This document shows positions 32,107 to 43,218 of a stretch of DNA of 64,000 nucleotides, piece after piece; the stretch's first letter is position 1; every line of letters starts with the position of its first letter. The stretch covers positions 4,610,126 through 4,674,125 of the forward strand of contig BSYO01000036.1 in the NCBI GenBank assembly GCA_033239525.1, read 5' to 3'. Source of the DNA: Nepenthes gracilis (Eukaryota; Streptophyta; Magnoliopsida; Caryophyllales; Nepenthaceae). A model generated the notes under the pieces. That model made no database searches. It had not been told where the DNA came from and saw nothing but the letters and a program-made list of their open reading frames with translations. A program made the position numbers and the translations under genes.

Positions 32107-33600
32107 TTAATTGTTACCGATGACTATTTCAATGTCTTAATTTGGCTTTTTTATGGGTGTTGATTGATATAACAATACGTGTTAGGTATATTATGTGTTG
32201 GCCTTTTTTGTGATTGAGTCTGGTTGGTCGTTGGCGTATTATCCAATATCATGAAGATCTGCATCAAATTCACGTTCGATGTTCGTAAATGCGCTACTCC
32301 CAATATTCATGCCTGACTTGCGTCTAATTCGTGCACGAGCACCTTTTCCAATATGCTCACACTCAAGGTGCGTTTGAGGCATGCATGAGCACACTTTCCA
32401 GATTACGCATGCCTAATGAGAACCCAATGGAGCTCAAATGTAGGGGCGCAGACCCAATGCTGGTCAGACACGCACTTGTGCGGCACTCGAGCATTGGGGC
32501 GCGTATGTTTTTTATTTATTGTATCTTTTTAACATAATTTTGAACCCTCTTTATATATACATACATTCTACAACTTATGTAGCAATTTTTGAGATTATAT
32601 TGTATAAGACGACTCCTTTAAAGATCTTTTCTTTAAAGATTGTAAGGGCCTCTTTTTGAAAAAAAAAAAAAAAAAAAACTCTTCTTTGATCGTTGAGTGT
32701 CAATTTTAAAGTTTTCACATTACATTCTTATAAATACACATTTTTTAGCTTGTTAACCTTCATACGAGACATGGGTGGTGTGAAAATTGAGATCTAGTGG
32801 TGTGTGAAAATTTTACAGCTCATGAAGTAAGATTGATAAAAAGATTGGAAGGTATTTACTTCCGTTGTCGAAGGTAAATCCAAGGTGTTCATTGGTAGGG
32901 ATTATAAGTTATAAGTTGAAAATTAGTATGATTAAAATTTTATGTTGGGGCTATATCTATAGCCGTAAAAGCTTGAAGGATGTTACTTGATAACTATAGT
33001 TATCGAGATTTTCTTTCGTCATTAAAAATTCTTTATTGGCTATTTTTATTTATTGTGCTTGCTGTTTATATTATTTTGAAAGTTAAATACATTTAGATTT
33101 GAATATATTTTCATATATTATATATTCGTATATATTCTTATTCTGCGATTTAAAAAGGTGGTGAAACGATTTGAGATTTGGGATTTCCTAATCTTTTTCG
33201 GTTGGATTACTCAATTACAACTTAAAATTTACCTGTTGAAAGATCAAAATAGATTTTCTTTTTTATAATATATAAATAATATGTGCTTCTGACCAGTCAA
33301 AGCCCGTGATTTAATGCATTGAGCTTCTTTTGCCCACTAGAATCTGATCGAGCTGTTAAGTGGAAAGAATCTGACTTTGTAGATTATTATAAAATCTTAA
33401 TCAACCCATAGAATACCTAATTCCCATACCCCAACATTCTAGCATATGGACACAAACCCAAGTAACCTATTACAAAATTAACCTTACTTTTTCATTATTT
33501 ATCCAAAAAAAAAAAAAAAAGACTAAATAGCTACCATTTAAATACCATCCAGACACCTATTTTGATGTTAAATTCTATAAATCCGTCTATTCTTATTTGA
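32107..33600. other. AT-rich spacer
   Basis: No gene seen. Contents are a patch of CATGCATGAGCAC / TGCGTTTGAGGC words (about 32,330-32,420) resembling the right end of the neighbouring LTR family, an A run of about 20 at 32,660-32,679, a second A run at 33,507-33,521, and AT-rich sequence that may be decayed retroelement. Confidence 0.4.
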
Positions 33601-33636
33601 GTCCATTACTGTAAATTAATAAATCGGTCATTGCAT

Positions 33637-33643
33637 TATATAA
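33637..33643 (+). promoter_or_regulatory. TATA box of the small secreted-peptide gene
   Basis: TATATAA, 190 bases upstream of the ATG at 33,833. With a start about 30 bases downstream this gives a 5'UTR of about 160 bases that is pyrimidine-rich before the ATG (TTCTTCGTCTC near 33,796), as in many plant genes. Confidence 0.5.
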
Positions 33644-33832
33644 GAGTATTCAAAGAATATTTTAAATATTCTAAATATTTTAATCAAGACCTTTTAGTGG
33701 ACCATGTGTAACACACATGAAAGCCATTGTTATCCCAAATATAGAAGTATAAACTAGCACCTACTCGGTTTGCTCAAGTGTTTCTGAACATATTTTCTTC
33801 GTCTCTTTTCTGTCATCAAATTAATCAATCTC

Positions 33833-34099
33833 ATGAAGATCAAATGGACGACAATGGCATCCCTCTTAGCCTTGATCTCAACTCTCATTCTCCTTTGCTC
33901 TTCCCTGTGCTTCTGTCTTCCTAGAGAGAGAAATTACCATCAATTCTCAGGAAGAAAGTTAGTAATTTCTGCTGCTTCAAGCTCCACAAATGTGCAATGG
34001 CTGAGTGCAACACCAGCCATGGAACAGCCCAAGAAAGCTGTGGAGTCAAGCTTGAAGCGGCAGCCGCCAACAGGGGCAAACCCCATTCAAAATAAGTGA
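33833..34099 (+). CDS. Small secreted peptide precursor, CLE-like C terminus
   Basis: This intronless frame encodes 88 residues. Residues 1-28 form a classic signal peptide (Lys-containing N region, then ALISTLILLCSSLCFC). The middle is polar and poorly structured. The last 13 residues are RQPPTGANPIQNK. In CLE signalling peptides the C terminus has the pattern R-x-x-P-[ST]-G-P-[ND]-P-x-[HQ]-N. Here R, P4, T5, G6, N8, P9 and N12 fit, with Ala at position 7 and Gln for His at position 11, preceded by a basic LKR as a possible processing site. Known CLE precursors are 80-120 residues with this layout and act as extracellular ligands of LRR receptor kinases. The ATG at 33,833 is chosen because it gives the complete signal peptide; Met8 is possible. 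There are no stops or frameshifts, unlike everything around it. It could also belong to another post-translationally cleaved peptide family. Confidence 0.6.
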   Translation: MKIKWTTMASLLALISTLILLCSSLCFCLPRERNYHQFSGRKLVISAASSSTNVQWLSATPAMEQPKKAVESSLKRQPPTGANPIQNK

Positions 34100-34111
34100 T
34101 TGGAGCAGCTG

Positions 34112-34194
34112 GTAAGGCTTATTTGTAACAGTGTTATTAGATCTATGGTTACATATTCTGTTTTTATGCCCAGACTGTTTTATGGTATTTACAG
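34112..34194 (+). other. Probable 3'UTR intron of the peptide gene
   Basis: Donor GGTAAGG just after the stop codon and acceptor TTTACAG at 34,188-34,194 define an 83-base intron, close to the usual plant minimum. It is AT-rich between them. Lying only 13 bases after the stop, it would not be expected to trigger nonsense-mediated decay. Confidence 0.45.
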
Positions 34195-35913
34195 GTAAGA
34201 TACAGATCATGTATCTGAAGTTTGGCCCTTCTCAAAAAGCATGCATGCAATTGGGGTTTCTCTTGCTATTTCTTGCATTTGTATTGATTTTGTTTTATTT
34301 TCTTTAAAAATTTCCTTGCCTTTTAATTTTTGTTTAGCCTCAAATTTTGACTTTGCCCAAGTTATAAGAAAAAGTTACAGAGGATTGTGCTTCTAAATGT
34401 ACACAGATTAGAGGAGCAGAAGCATTCATCTTGTTTTGAATAAATTTACATTTCATGTCAAATTTAATTAGTTATGGTATAGTTTATGCATTTTACATTT
34501 GTCAGATTCAACAACTAAACAGTAAGATATGAATCCAAATGAATGGTAAGAAACCAGAATCTGATCTGAGATTTCAGAAGGTATGAGCTGTTAAAATGTA
34601 TATAATATCTAAAAATTCGCAACAAAAATAATTATTTTGATATTATTCTTTTAATCAAAGGTATCGTAAATTATTAGAGATGAAGGTTGGTATTATTTTC
34701 ATTTTTTTTTTCCTTTTTACTGAAGAAAAACTTTCCAACTTGTGATGATAGAGTGCAAGAATAATTGAAGGGGATTGGACATTGGGAGACTATATATAAT
34801 TCATATATGAAGTCTAATTCTAACTCAATTTCAATTCTTATAAAATTTAATTTTTATTTACTATTTTAATACTCAATTTTTATTAAACGGACTCCAATGT
34901 AGTGTTTGATTGAAATTAAAATTTTATTTTCATATTATTTCAAATTAAATTACTATTCCATAATTTGAATATTTTATTAATAGGAATAGCAATTCCATAG
35001 CAATTTCATGATGGAAATCGGATTTATGCCAGACACGGATCGAGCTTAGAAGAAAATTTGTGATTATTAATGATTTTTTTTTCTTAGTTTAAAGTATTTT
35101 ATCTAAAAATTTATATTTACCCAAAAATACTAAAAATATAAAATATTTTAAAAATTATAATATGTAGATTTAAATGCTATCTAAGTATATATTTAAATAA
35201 AAATTTTTTACGTAAAATTATTAATTATATAAAAATATAATCTATAAAAATAAATTTTAAATTTAATATTTATCAAAAATAAAAAATATATGTACTTATC
35301 AGGTTGTTTGAATCAATCACTTTTACCCGTGATTGTTTATAGCCTAAAACGTTAAATTGTGATTAAGTTTTTAACCGTATCCGTTTATAATATTGATATA
35401 TATTACTTTGATATTATAAAATTTTAGATTGACCGATCAAGTGACTTAATTTTTATTAGATCAACCCCAAAATTTCTAATATTATAATATTAATTTTTTA
35501 TATAAGGGTAAAATAGTCATTTACATAAGTTTTTTTGGTTATTATTATTATTATTATTGTAAATCAAATATACAATATTAATTTCTAATTTAATTTTATC
35601 TATTTTAAGTGACTAGCCAAACTAGTAAATATTAATTTTTAATTCTATTATCACTTTAATTATTCTTTAATAATATTTACTCTATTCTTATATTATTTTC
35701 TACCAATAACTAAATTTAATATAACGTTACATTCAGTTACACAGATAGAACACAATAGGTATAAAATAATTATTACTGAAGAATAAAACATGGTAAAAAA
35801 TAATAATAAGAATTAATATTTTTATATATGATGGGTCAATTCAAAACCTAAAAGTGAGTCAAAATTAATATTTTAATTTTTGATTTGTTAAAATAACATG
35901 ATAAATAAATAAT
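34195..35913. other. AT-rich spacer after the peptide gene
   Basis: The 3'UTR of the peptide gene probably ends within the first 250 bases (AATAAA-like AATAAATTTA near 34,438). The rest is very AT-rich with no readable protein and a short ATT microsatellite at about 35,541-35,561. The last five bases before the Tat element (AAACT) are its TSD. Confidence 0.4.
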
Positions 35914-35918
35914 AAACT

Positions 35919-36958
35919 TGATGGGTATATCAAAAATGGGCTAGCCCAAAGTCAACGAAGGCCCAAAACGGACGGTTAACTCGGTAATGGCCCAATTGGA
36001 GAACAGGCCCAACAGCTGAAAGGTCCAGGACAGTCAACGTTGGCGTTGACCGTCCAGGCAGCCAACGCGCATACGGACGGTCAACTCAAATGTTGACCGT
36101 CTGCATACTAAAGCATGGGCCAGACAGTGGTTTCTTCTACAGTTATGGATCTGGCCCACTTGAGCCCGCGATCCATCAGACGACCAGCAACGGTTCTCCT
36201 CACACCTTCCACAATCCCAGCTGGCTCCCGAAATGGACGTTAACAAAATCGGTGCCCTTCACGTAAGGAAGGCGCCAGATTTTTCTAATCTCCTGCCAAC
36301 TAGGGACTCCAACGGTAAAAAACACAGAAGGAAGGTAAGCGATTTGGAAAGCCGCAGACCACCGTGGAAGGAAACAATTTCAATCCTTTTGGCAACTGGT
36401 ATCAACTCTGAAAGGCAGGTTTACCAAGAATCACACAGGGGATCGCTCCTTCCAAAGGAGGAAGATCGCCCGCTCAACCATAAGTAAGCCCTAGAATTCT
36501 CATTCCAGGCACGCTTTCAGTTACTTACGCTATCTGATACTCACGCAAACACTGACTCTCGCAAGTTATTGCTAATACAACGCCCACAACGACACTTCTC
36601 CATTTTTTCTGCTGTCAAAACCTAAGGCATACAAACACGCTTCTGACAGCCGTTTACTGCCTCCCCACCCTCCAGATTCAAGGAGACAGCTTCGTCTCTC
36701 TTTCGTCTGGAGATACAGACACTCCTGCTTTCTTTCTCCCTTTCTCTCTCAATTCTCAGTTTCTGTGACTTTCTCATATTTCGAAGGATGTTTACTGACT
36801 TGAGCGTTAGAGTGTTTTCTGTGAGATAACTTTTCGCTGACACACTAACCTCCTATTTTTTTTAGTGTTGTGCAGGATCCGAACTCAGTGAGTGGCGTTG
36901 AAACCAGAGCAAGCGGATCAGCCTGAATCTGTTTGAAGTTCCGATCCAAGACGCATCA
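35919..36958 (+). repeat. 5' LTR of the Tat element (1,040 bp)
   Basis: It starts TGATGGG and ends GACGCATCA. U3 holds several GGTCAAC/TTGACCGT units in opposite orientations (about 36,032-36,105), that is, W-box cores. The 3' LTR lacks about 60 of these bases and also a 27-base segment near 36,450-36,480. Divergence of roughly a tenth of sites points to an old insertion. Confidence 0.9.
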
Positions 36959-36959
36959 T

Positions 36960-36975
36960 TGGCACCGTCTGTGGG
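36960..36975 (+). promoter_or_regulatory. Primer-binding site of the Tat element
   Basis: TGGCACCGTCTGTGGG starts one base after the LTR. It differs by one base from TGGCGCCGTCTGTGGG, the form seen in plant Tat elements. Confidence 0.8.
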
Positions 36976-37043
36976 AAATGCTTACAAAAGGCAACCACAA
37001 ATTCGCACAACGCTCTCTTTCGCTTGTCGATTCTGCATTCGCA

Positions 37044-38570
37044 ATGGTGAATACGAGAGCTCAAACTAGCGACCCCGCTAGAGACGCCATCAATCCCGAC
37101 CAGAACCACGCTGCTGGTGCCGCGGTCAATGGGACAATGGGCAGAGTACTAGCGCCCTATTTCCAGTAGCTGATAGAGCAGATGCAAGCCAACAATCATC
37201 TGCTCCAAATACTTTGCGCTCAAAACGAGCAGCGACTACAACCGGCTCCTCCAGCAGCCGTCCCAGTACCGGCCACCAAAAAAGGTGGCCAAAGGAAAAA
37301 GATGCCAGCCAAGAGCCCCGAGAGACCTAGGAGCCATCCATCCCAGCCTCCTCTCGCATTCCTGGCTAGAACAAGCCCTAAGAATGCTCCGAGAGCACGT
37401 CTCCGCGAGAAAGTCCGGAGAGAAGAAATCCTCGATACTCTCGGGCCGAAGACCTGAACGCAGTCCAGGAGCAAGCCTCCAGGACTGCCAGGTCCGCTGG
37501 AGGCAGTAGCCAACCAGCTGCTAAACTCTCCAGGGACAAAACAAAGTTGAGGGTTTACCTCAACTCCAAGAGATCAGGAAACGCCACTCACGCCGATCCG
37601 CGAGTGGACAAAATCTGGAACCGTGTGTTCCAAGATGAGGAGCGTGCCATCGACTTCTACTGATCTCCTTTCACAGCGGAGATCCAAAGCCGTCCATTGC
37701 CTACGAAGTTCAAGATGCCGTCCCTTGAATCATACGATGGGAGCAGTGATCCGGTTGACCACCTGGATCACTTTCGCACTCATTTGAGTCTATAAGGGTT
37801 AGAAGACTCAGCAATATACCGCTACTTCCCGCTCACACTGAAGGGAGATACCCGAATCTGGTTCCATTATCTCCCTTCAGGCACCATCAGCGGTTTTCGT
37901 GAGCTCACGGATCTCTTTCTCGCTAAATACGCCTCGAGCCGACAGGAAGAGAAGCAGCCGTGGCATCTCTCCCACATCAAGCAGAAGCCGGGAGAGAACC
38001 CACAGCAATTCCTGGATCATTTCGTGGCGGAGGCCAGAAAGATTTCCAGGATTATGGAGGAAATGAAGTTGGGCAGTTTCATCTCTGCGCTGACCTACGG
38101 TGACTTTTTCAAACACCTGGCCCATAAAAATCTTCAGACCTTCCGGGAGGAGGAATCCATCACCCGGGCCTACGCTGCAGCAGAAGAGGCCAACGAGGCA
38201 AAACGTCGAGAATTGGCAGATCAGTTTTGATCGTTCCCCGGAGAGGAAAAGAGGAAGTACAACGGCGGAGATCACTCCCGCCAGAAGCAGCGTCGGACTG
38301 GGCCCCCAGAACGCAGAGACTACGGGCCTACCAGTTTCACACCTCTAACGGACACACGCTCAAACGCCTTCATACAGAGATCCGTGGAGAAAATTCTGAA
38401 GTGGCCAAAACCACTAAAGAAGGACTCTAGAAACCAGTTGAAGTACTGCGACTTCTATCGCTTTGCTGGCCATTCAACTAAGGACTGTAAGATACTGCAG
38501 AGGGAGATCGAGGAGCTGATTCGCAAAGGTCATCTCATCAAATTTGTCAGGGGTCCCGGATAGAGCTCTG
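37044..38570 (+). pseudogene. Tat element gag
   Basis: The start MVNTRAQTSDPARD at 37,044 is a typical Tat gag N terminus. A TAG at 37,167 replaces Gln in the FQ*LIEQM context. After frame changes the capsid-like core (Retrotrans_gag) reads SLESYDGSSDPVDHLDHFRT (about 37,726-37,785), then ALKGDT-like and WFHYLPSGTISGFRELTDLF (about 37,860-37,920), KQKPGENPQQFLDHFVAEAR (about 37,981-38,040) and EESITRAYAAAEEANEAKRR (about 38,150-38,210). A zinc-knuckle-like CDFYRFAGHSTKDC is at about 38,449-38,490. Gag would form the particle and bind RNA. Confidence 0.8.
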
Positions 38571-38744
38571 GAGCAGCTGGCGGAGAGAGACAGGAGCAAA
38601 CTCCTCCCCGAAACTGGGTTGCAGCAGGGGTGGTTAACATGGTTACCACCCGACCTGCTAAAAACCTATCTGGCGGCGAGGAACAGCAGGCTGGGAGGAA
38701 GAAGCAGCGCACGTCGGATAACACTATCAGCTTTAGTGATGATG

Positions 38745-41700
38745 ACTTAGCCCATGTAGTGACCCCATACTGATCCCTTTGTTGTATCCGCACTCATTTC
38801 GGATGGTAGTGTAGACTACCAATTGAAACGAGTATTTATTGATAATGAAAGTTCTGGAGATTTACTTTACTTGGATACTTTCTTCAAATTAGGTTTAAAA
38901 AAGAATCAGCTAAAACCTATCGAGGGCCCATTATACGGCCTCGACAACGAGCCAGTGCCCGTTCAAGGGATTATCCAGTTGGGTACGTATCCAAAAATAG
39001 CAAGTTGAACGCTCACCTTCTTGGTGGTCGACTTACCCTCAGTATACAATGCCATACTGGGCAGACCATGCTTGACAGCGTTCGGGGCGGTCACTTCGAT
39101 TACACAGCTTAAAATGAAGTTTCCAACGCCCTACGGTGTCGGAGAAGTGTTGGATGACCAGGTTACCGGACAAACCTGTTACATGTCACATATTGCCCCA
39201 AGCTGCAGCACGAAAATAGTTGGAAAACTTGACCATTGGGACGAGACAACTCTTCGACAAGCGCAATCCGGTGAAACCACGGATCTAATCTCACTAGACC
39301 CAGAAGAGTCGGATAAGTGTGTACAGATCGGCCGCTCACTTACCGGACAACTGCGCGATAAACTGGTTGCGTTCCTGCAAAGAAACGTCGATCTTTTTGC
39401 ATGGACTCCAACAGACATGCCTGGAATCTCAGCGGAGATAATGGTCCACAAATTGGGACTTGACTCAAGCAGAAAGCCCATCAGGCAGAAGCGGATGAAC
39501 CACTCCGTTGAAAAGCTGATTACCATCCGAGAGGAGGTCAAAAAGCTACTGGATGCAGGCTTCATTAGGAAAGTCTAATACCCGGACTGGCTCTCTAATG
39601 TTGTCTTAGTAAAGAAAAGTAATGAAAAATGGCGGATGTGCGTCAATTTTACCGACGTTAACAAGGCCTGTCCAAAGGACAGCTTTTTCCTGCCCAGGAT
39701 CGACCTGCTGATTGACTCGACAGCCGGACATGAGCTGCTAAGCTTCATGGACGCCTACTCGAATTACAACTAGATCTGGATGAGTCCTGAGGACGAGGAG
39801 CACACCTTGTTCATGACCGATCAGGACACCAACTGCTATAAAGTAATGCCTTTCGGACTTAAGAACGCTGGAGTGACTTATCAACGGTTGGTCAACAAAA
39901 TATTCGAAAAACAAATTGGTTGTAACATGGAGGTCTACGTCGACGATATGCTCGTCAAGAGCAAGGTCACTGACGACCACATCCGCGACCTGGAAGAGTC
40001 ATTCGAGGTAGTCCGTAAGCATCACATGAAGCTGAATCCAATTAATTATATCTTCAGAGTAGCCTTCGACAAATTCCTGGGTTTCATCGTCTCCCAATGG
40101 GGGATTGAGGCAAACCCAGAGAAAATCAAGGCACCCACCGACATGGCTCCGCCACGGAATGTAAATGACGTCCAGCGACTGATTGGACTGCTGGCAGTAC
40201 TGTCCCGCTTCCTTGTGAAGTCCGGTGACAAAGTACCAGCCCTTCTTTAAAGCCCTTAGAGGAACGAAATCCAACGGGTTCCAATGGACTGCGGAATGCC
40301 AAACCGCTTTCGATGAACTGAAACGGTATTTGGCCATCCCGCCGTTGTTGATGTCACCTAAGGGTGGAGAGAAATTATATCTTTACTTGGCAGTGTCGGA
40401 GGCGTCCCTGAGTTCTATTCTCGTGCGCCAGGACTTTGACGCCCAGCGGCCGGTCTACTATCTGAGTAAAACATTGACCGACCCAGAGACCCGATACTCG
40501 CGCGCAGAAAAATTGGCCTTGGCGCTAATATTCTCCGCATTGAAGTTAAGGCCTTACTTTTAGGCCCACCGGATAGTGGTCCTTACGAACTAGCCGCTGA
40601 AAAACATCCTCCAGAAGCCCGACGTTTCTGGACGATTGGTAAAATGGACTATCGAGTTAGGCGAGTTCGATATCGAATTCCAGCCTAGGTCTGCTATGAA
40701 AGCACAGGTGCTGGCTGATTTCATTGTCGAGACTACAACCCCAGTCCTCGAGGAACAGCCCGAAGAAAGCATGGAACTGCTTGTCGGAGTTTCGAAATGG
40801 ATACTCCATGCGGACGGATCGTCTACGGACACACGCAGTGGCACTGGAGTGGTCTTTACGACCCCCGACGGGTTTGAGGTGAAATACTCCCTCAGGCTCA
40901 ATTTCCCGGCAACCAATAACGTTACCGAGTACGGGGCCCTGTTAGCCAGATTGCGGCTAGCCAAGGAATGCCCTGCCAAGAGACTGACAGTTTACAGTGA
41001 CTCCGAGCTAATCGTTAACTAAGTTAACGGAGGCTTTGAGGCTAACAACCATCTCTTGGCCAAGTACTTGACAAAGGTAAGGGAAGCCGCCCAAGGTTTC
41101 GACAAACTTACCCTGGTTCACGTTTCCCGAATTGAAAACTGGAAGGTGGACCAGCTGGCCAAAGCCGCTGCTGCCAAAAACCCAGAACAGTATTCTAGAG
41201 ATATGCGGGAGATCCTTGACGTTCCCAATATTGAGAAGCGAGAGGCAATGCAAATTTTCGAAGCGGAAAACTGGATGACGCCTTTCCTAAACTACCTGGC
41301 GGACGGATCATTGCCAGAAGATGTGGAGAAGGCCAAACGGGTCAAGAAGACAGCCGGCTGGTATGCTGTGGTTGACGGACGGTTATACCGCTATGGCTAT
41401 TCGACTCCATACCTCCACTGTCTAACTCCCGAAGAGGCTGACTATGCTTTAAGCGAAGTCCACCTCAGGATCTGTGGGTCTCACATTGGCGGAAAAAAAT
41501 TGGCCTTCAAGGTCATGCGCCAGGGCTATTACTGGCCCCCGATGAAAAAAGACACACTGGAGTTCGTGAAGAAACGTGAAAGCTGCCAGCTTCACAGCAA
41601 CCTTCACCGCCAGCCATCCGCAAATTTGAAGACCCTTTAGGCCCCTTGGTCTTTCGCGCAATGGGGGCTCGATCTCCTCTGCCCATTTTCCATTGCCACG

Positions 41701-42506
41701 GGGCAAAGAAAATTCATCATTGTGGGCATCGACTACTTCACCAAGTGGGTCGAAGCTGTCCCACTGGTTAAGATAACAGAACACAACGCCCTGGAATTCC
41801 TCCGCCAGAACATCGTCTGTAGATTCGGCGTCCCCGAGGTCGTTGTGACCGACAACGGGACCCAGTTCTCTGAAAAACGCTTTACCAAGTATTGCACCAA
41901 CCTTGGCATCAAGCTGGTCCACACTTCGGCGGCATAACCCCAAGCAAACGGACAGGTGGAGGTGACAAACCGAACGCTGCTCCACGGGTTAAAGACTAAG
42001 CTAGAGGATGCAGGAGGCTCCTGGACGGACGAGCTCCCTTCCGTTCTTTGGTCTTATCGAACAATCCCAAAGGAACCAACGCGCGAGACATCATTCAGCG
42101 TCTGTTACGGGATTGAGGCAGTAATCCTGGTCAAAATCGGGCTTCCAAGTCTCAGGGTGGAGTCCTTTGATCACAGACTAACTCCCAAAAAATCAGGGAG
42201 CACTTAGACTTATTAGAGGAAGCCAGCGACGCTATCAGAGTACGGACAGCAGCCTACCAACATTGGATTGTCCGATACTACAACAAAAAGGCTAAGGCAC
42301 GACGATTCGATGTAGGAGATTTGATCCTACGAGGCGTCGAGGCCACAGGCAAATTGGCCGGCTGCAATAAGCTCTCCCCTAATTGGGAAGGGCCTTTTCT
42401 CGTCTCCACTTTCATGCGAAACGGAGCCTACAAACTCCGGAGCCAGGACGGAAAACTGTTTCCGCGAACGTGGAACGCCATCCACCTCAAACGATACTTC
42501 CAGTAG
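38745..42506 (+). pseudogene. Tat element pol: protease, RT, RNase H, integrase
   Basis: Protease: VFIDNESSGDLLYLDTF (about 38,833-38,883) has Glu where the catalytic D-x-G glycine belongs. The AILGRP motif lies at about 39,050. RT runs from PDWLSNVVLVKK (about 39,582) through CVNFTDVNKACPKDSFFLPR, the YKVMPFGLKNAGVTYQRLVN primer grip (about 39,837-39,896) and the intact YVDDMLVKS (about 39,936). RNase H types follow (YLYLAVSEASLSSILVR; plant-type WILHADGSSTDTRSGTG at about 40,798-40,848). Integrase has HLRICGSHIGGKKL zinc-domain sequence (about 41,462), GIDYFTKWVEAVPL (about 41,725), VVTDNGTQFSEKRF (about 41,842) and the terminal GAYKLRSQDGKLFPRTWNA, ending at 42,506. Stops at 39,576, 39,771, 40,561, 40,591, 41,020 and 41,638 break the frame. 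Confidence 0.85.
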
Positions 42507-43218
42507 CAGACCTAGGTACGCATTTGCATTATTATTTGCACTCGCTTGCTTGTTTACATTTCGTGCAAAATAAGTGTTTACTTAGCATACTTCCTATGTG
42601 CATGTACATGTATTTTCTTTACAGGTTACCCGACCTAGACTGCCCCTAAGTCGGGAGGGTCTTCACCCTCTCGTTAAACCCTAGTCATCCAGGCGGCCCA
42701 TAAGCGGTCGAACTTGAACTTCGGTCATCCGAGCGGCCCATTAGCGGTCATATCTAAACCCTGGTCATCCAGGTGGCCCATGAGTGATCTATTAAAACCC
42801 TTGTCATCCAGGTGGCCCATAAGTGATTTAATATGAACCTCGGTCATCCGAGCGGTTCATTAGCGGTCGTACTAAACCTTGGTCATCTAAGTGACCCGAT
42901 AGCGGTCAAAACCTTAAGGGGTTTACGCAGCATACGCAACGACCTCCTCTACGAGGAGATAGCGGGATCAGTCAGCGACAGTTGAAGGGAGAAGCATCCT
43001 TCTCCAACGTTGGCCGTCCAAGTTATCACTTGGATAGCGCCGCCAGGCTAGTTAACACAACCGCCTGCCAAGCCTAAAAACATAGCTTCTTAGGCAACCC
43101 AACAATATCAACCGGCCAACTCAGTTGGCCGCCCAATGCAACAAAGCATACAAACACGAGCAGTGAAAATAAATGGACACAAAATTAAAAGAGTTTTCAT
43201 TTTATTGTTTTAAATGTG
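42507..43218. other. Post-pol spacer of the Tat element
   Basis: Non-coding sequence between the pol stop and the 3' end of the antisense ORF. It carries the 40-bp repeat array (42,676-42,909) and the phrase GACCTAGACTGCCCCTAA (about 42,629-42,650), which recurs in the second Tat-like element at about 61,252-61,270. Confidence 0.6.
42676..42909. repeat. Tandem repeat, six units of about 40 bp
   Basis: The units carry AAACC...GGTCATCCRRGYGGCCCATWAGYGRTC. Two forms occur, one with CATCCAGGTGGCC and one with CATCCGAGCGGCC. GGTCATCC and GGCC parts can pair locally. A shorter trace of the same pattern (ACCGAGCGGCC, TTGAGCTGCCC) lies at 61,330-61,400 in the second Tat-like element. Confidence 0.75.

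Noticed and set aside
32660..32679. A20 run as the tail of a retroposed gene
   Set aside because: No matching TSD and no readable coding sequence upstream; a plain microsatellite cannot be excluded.
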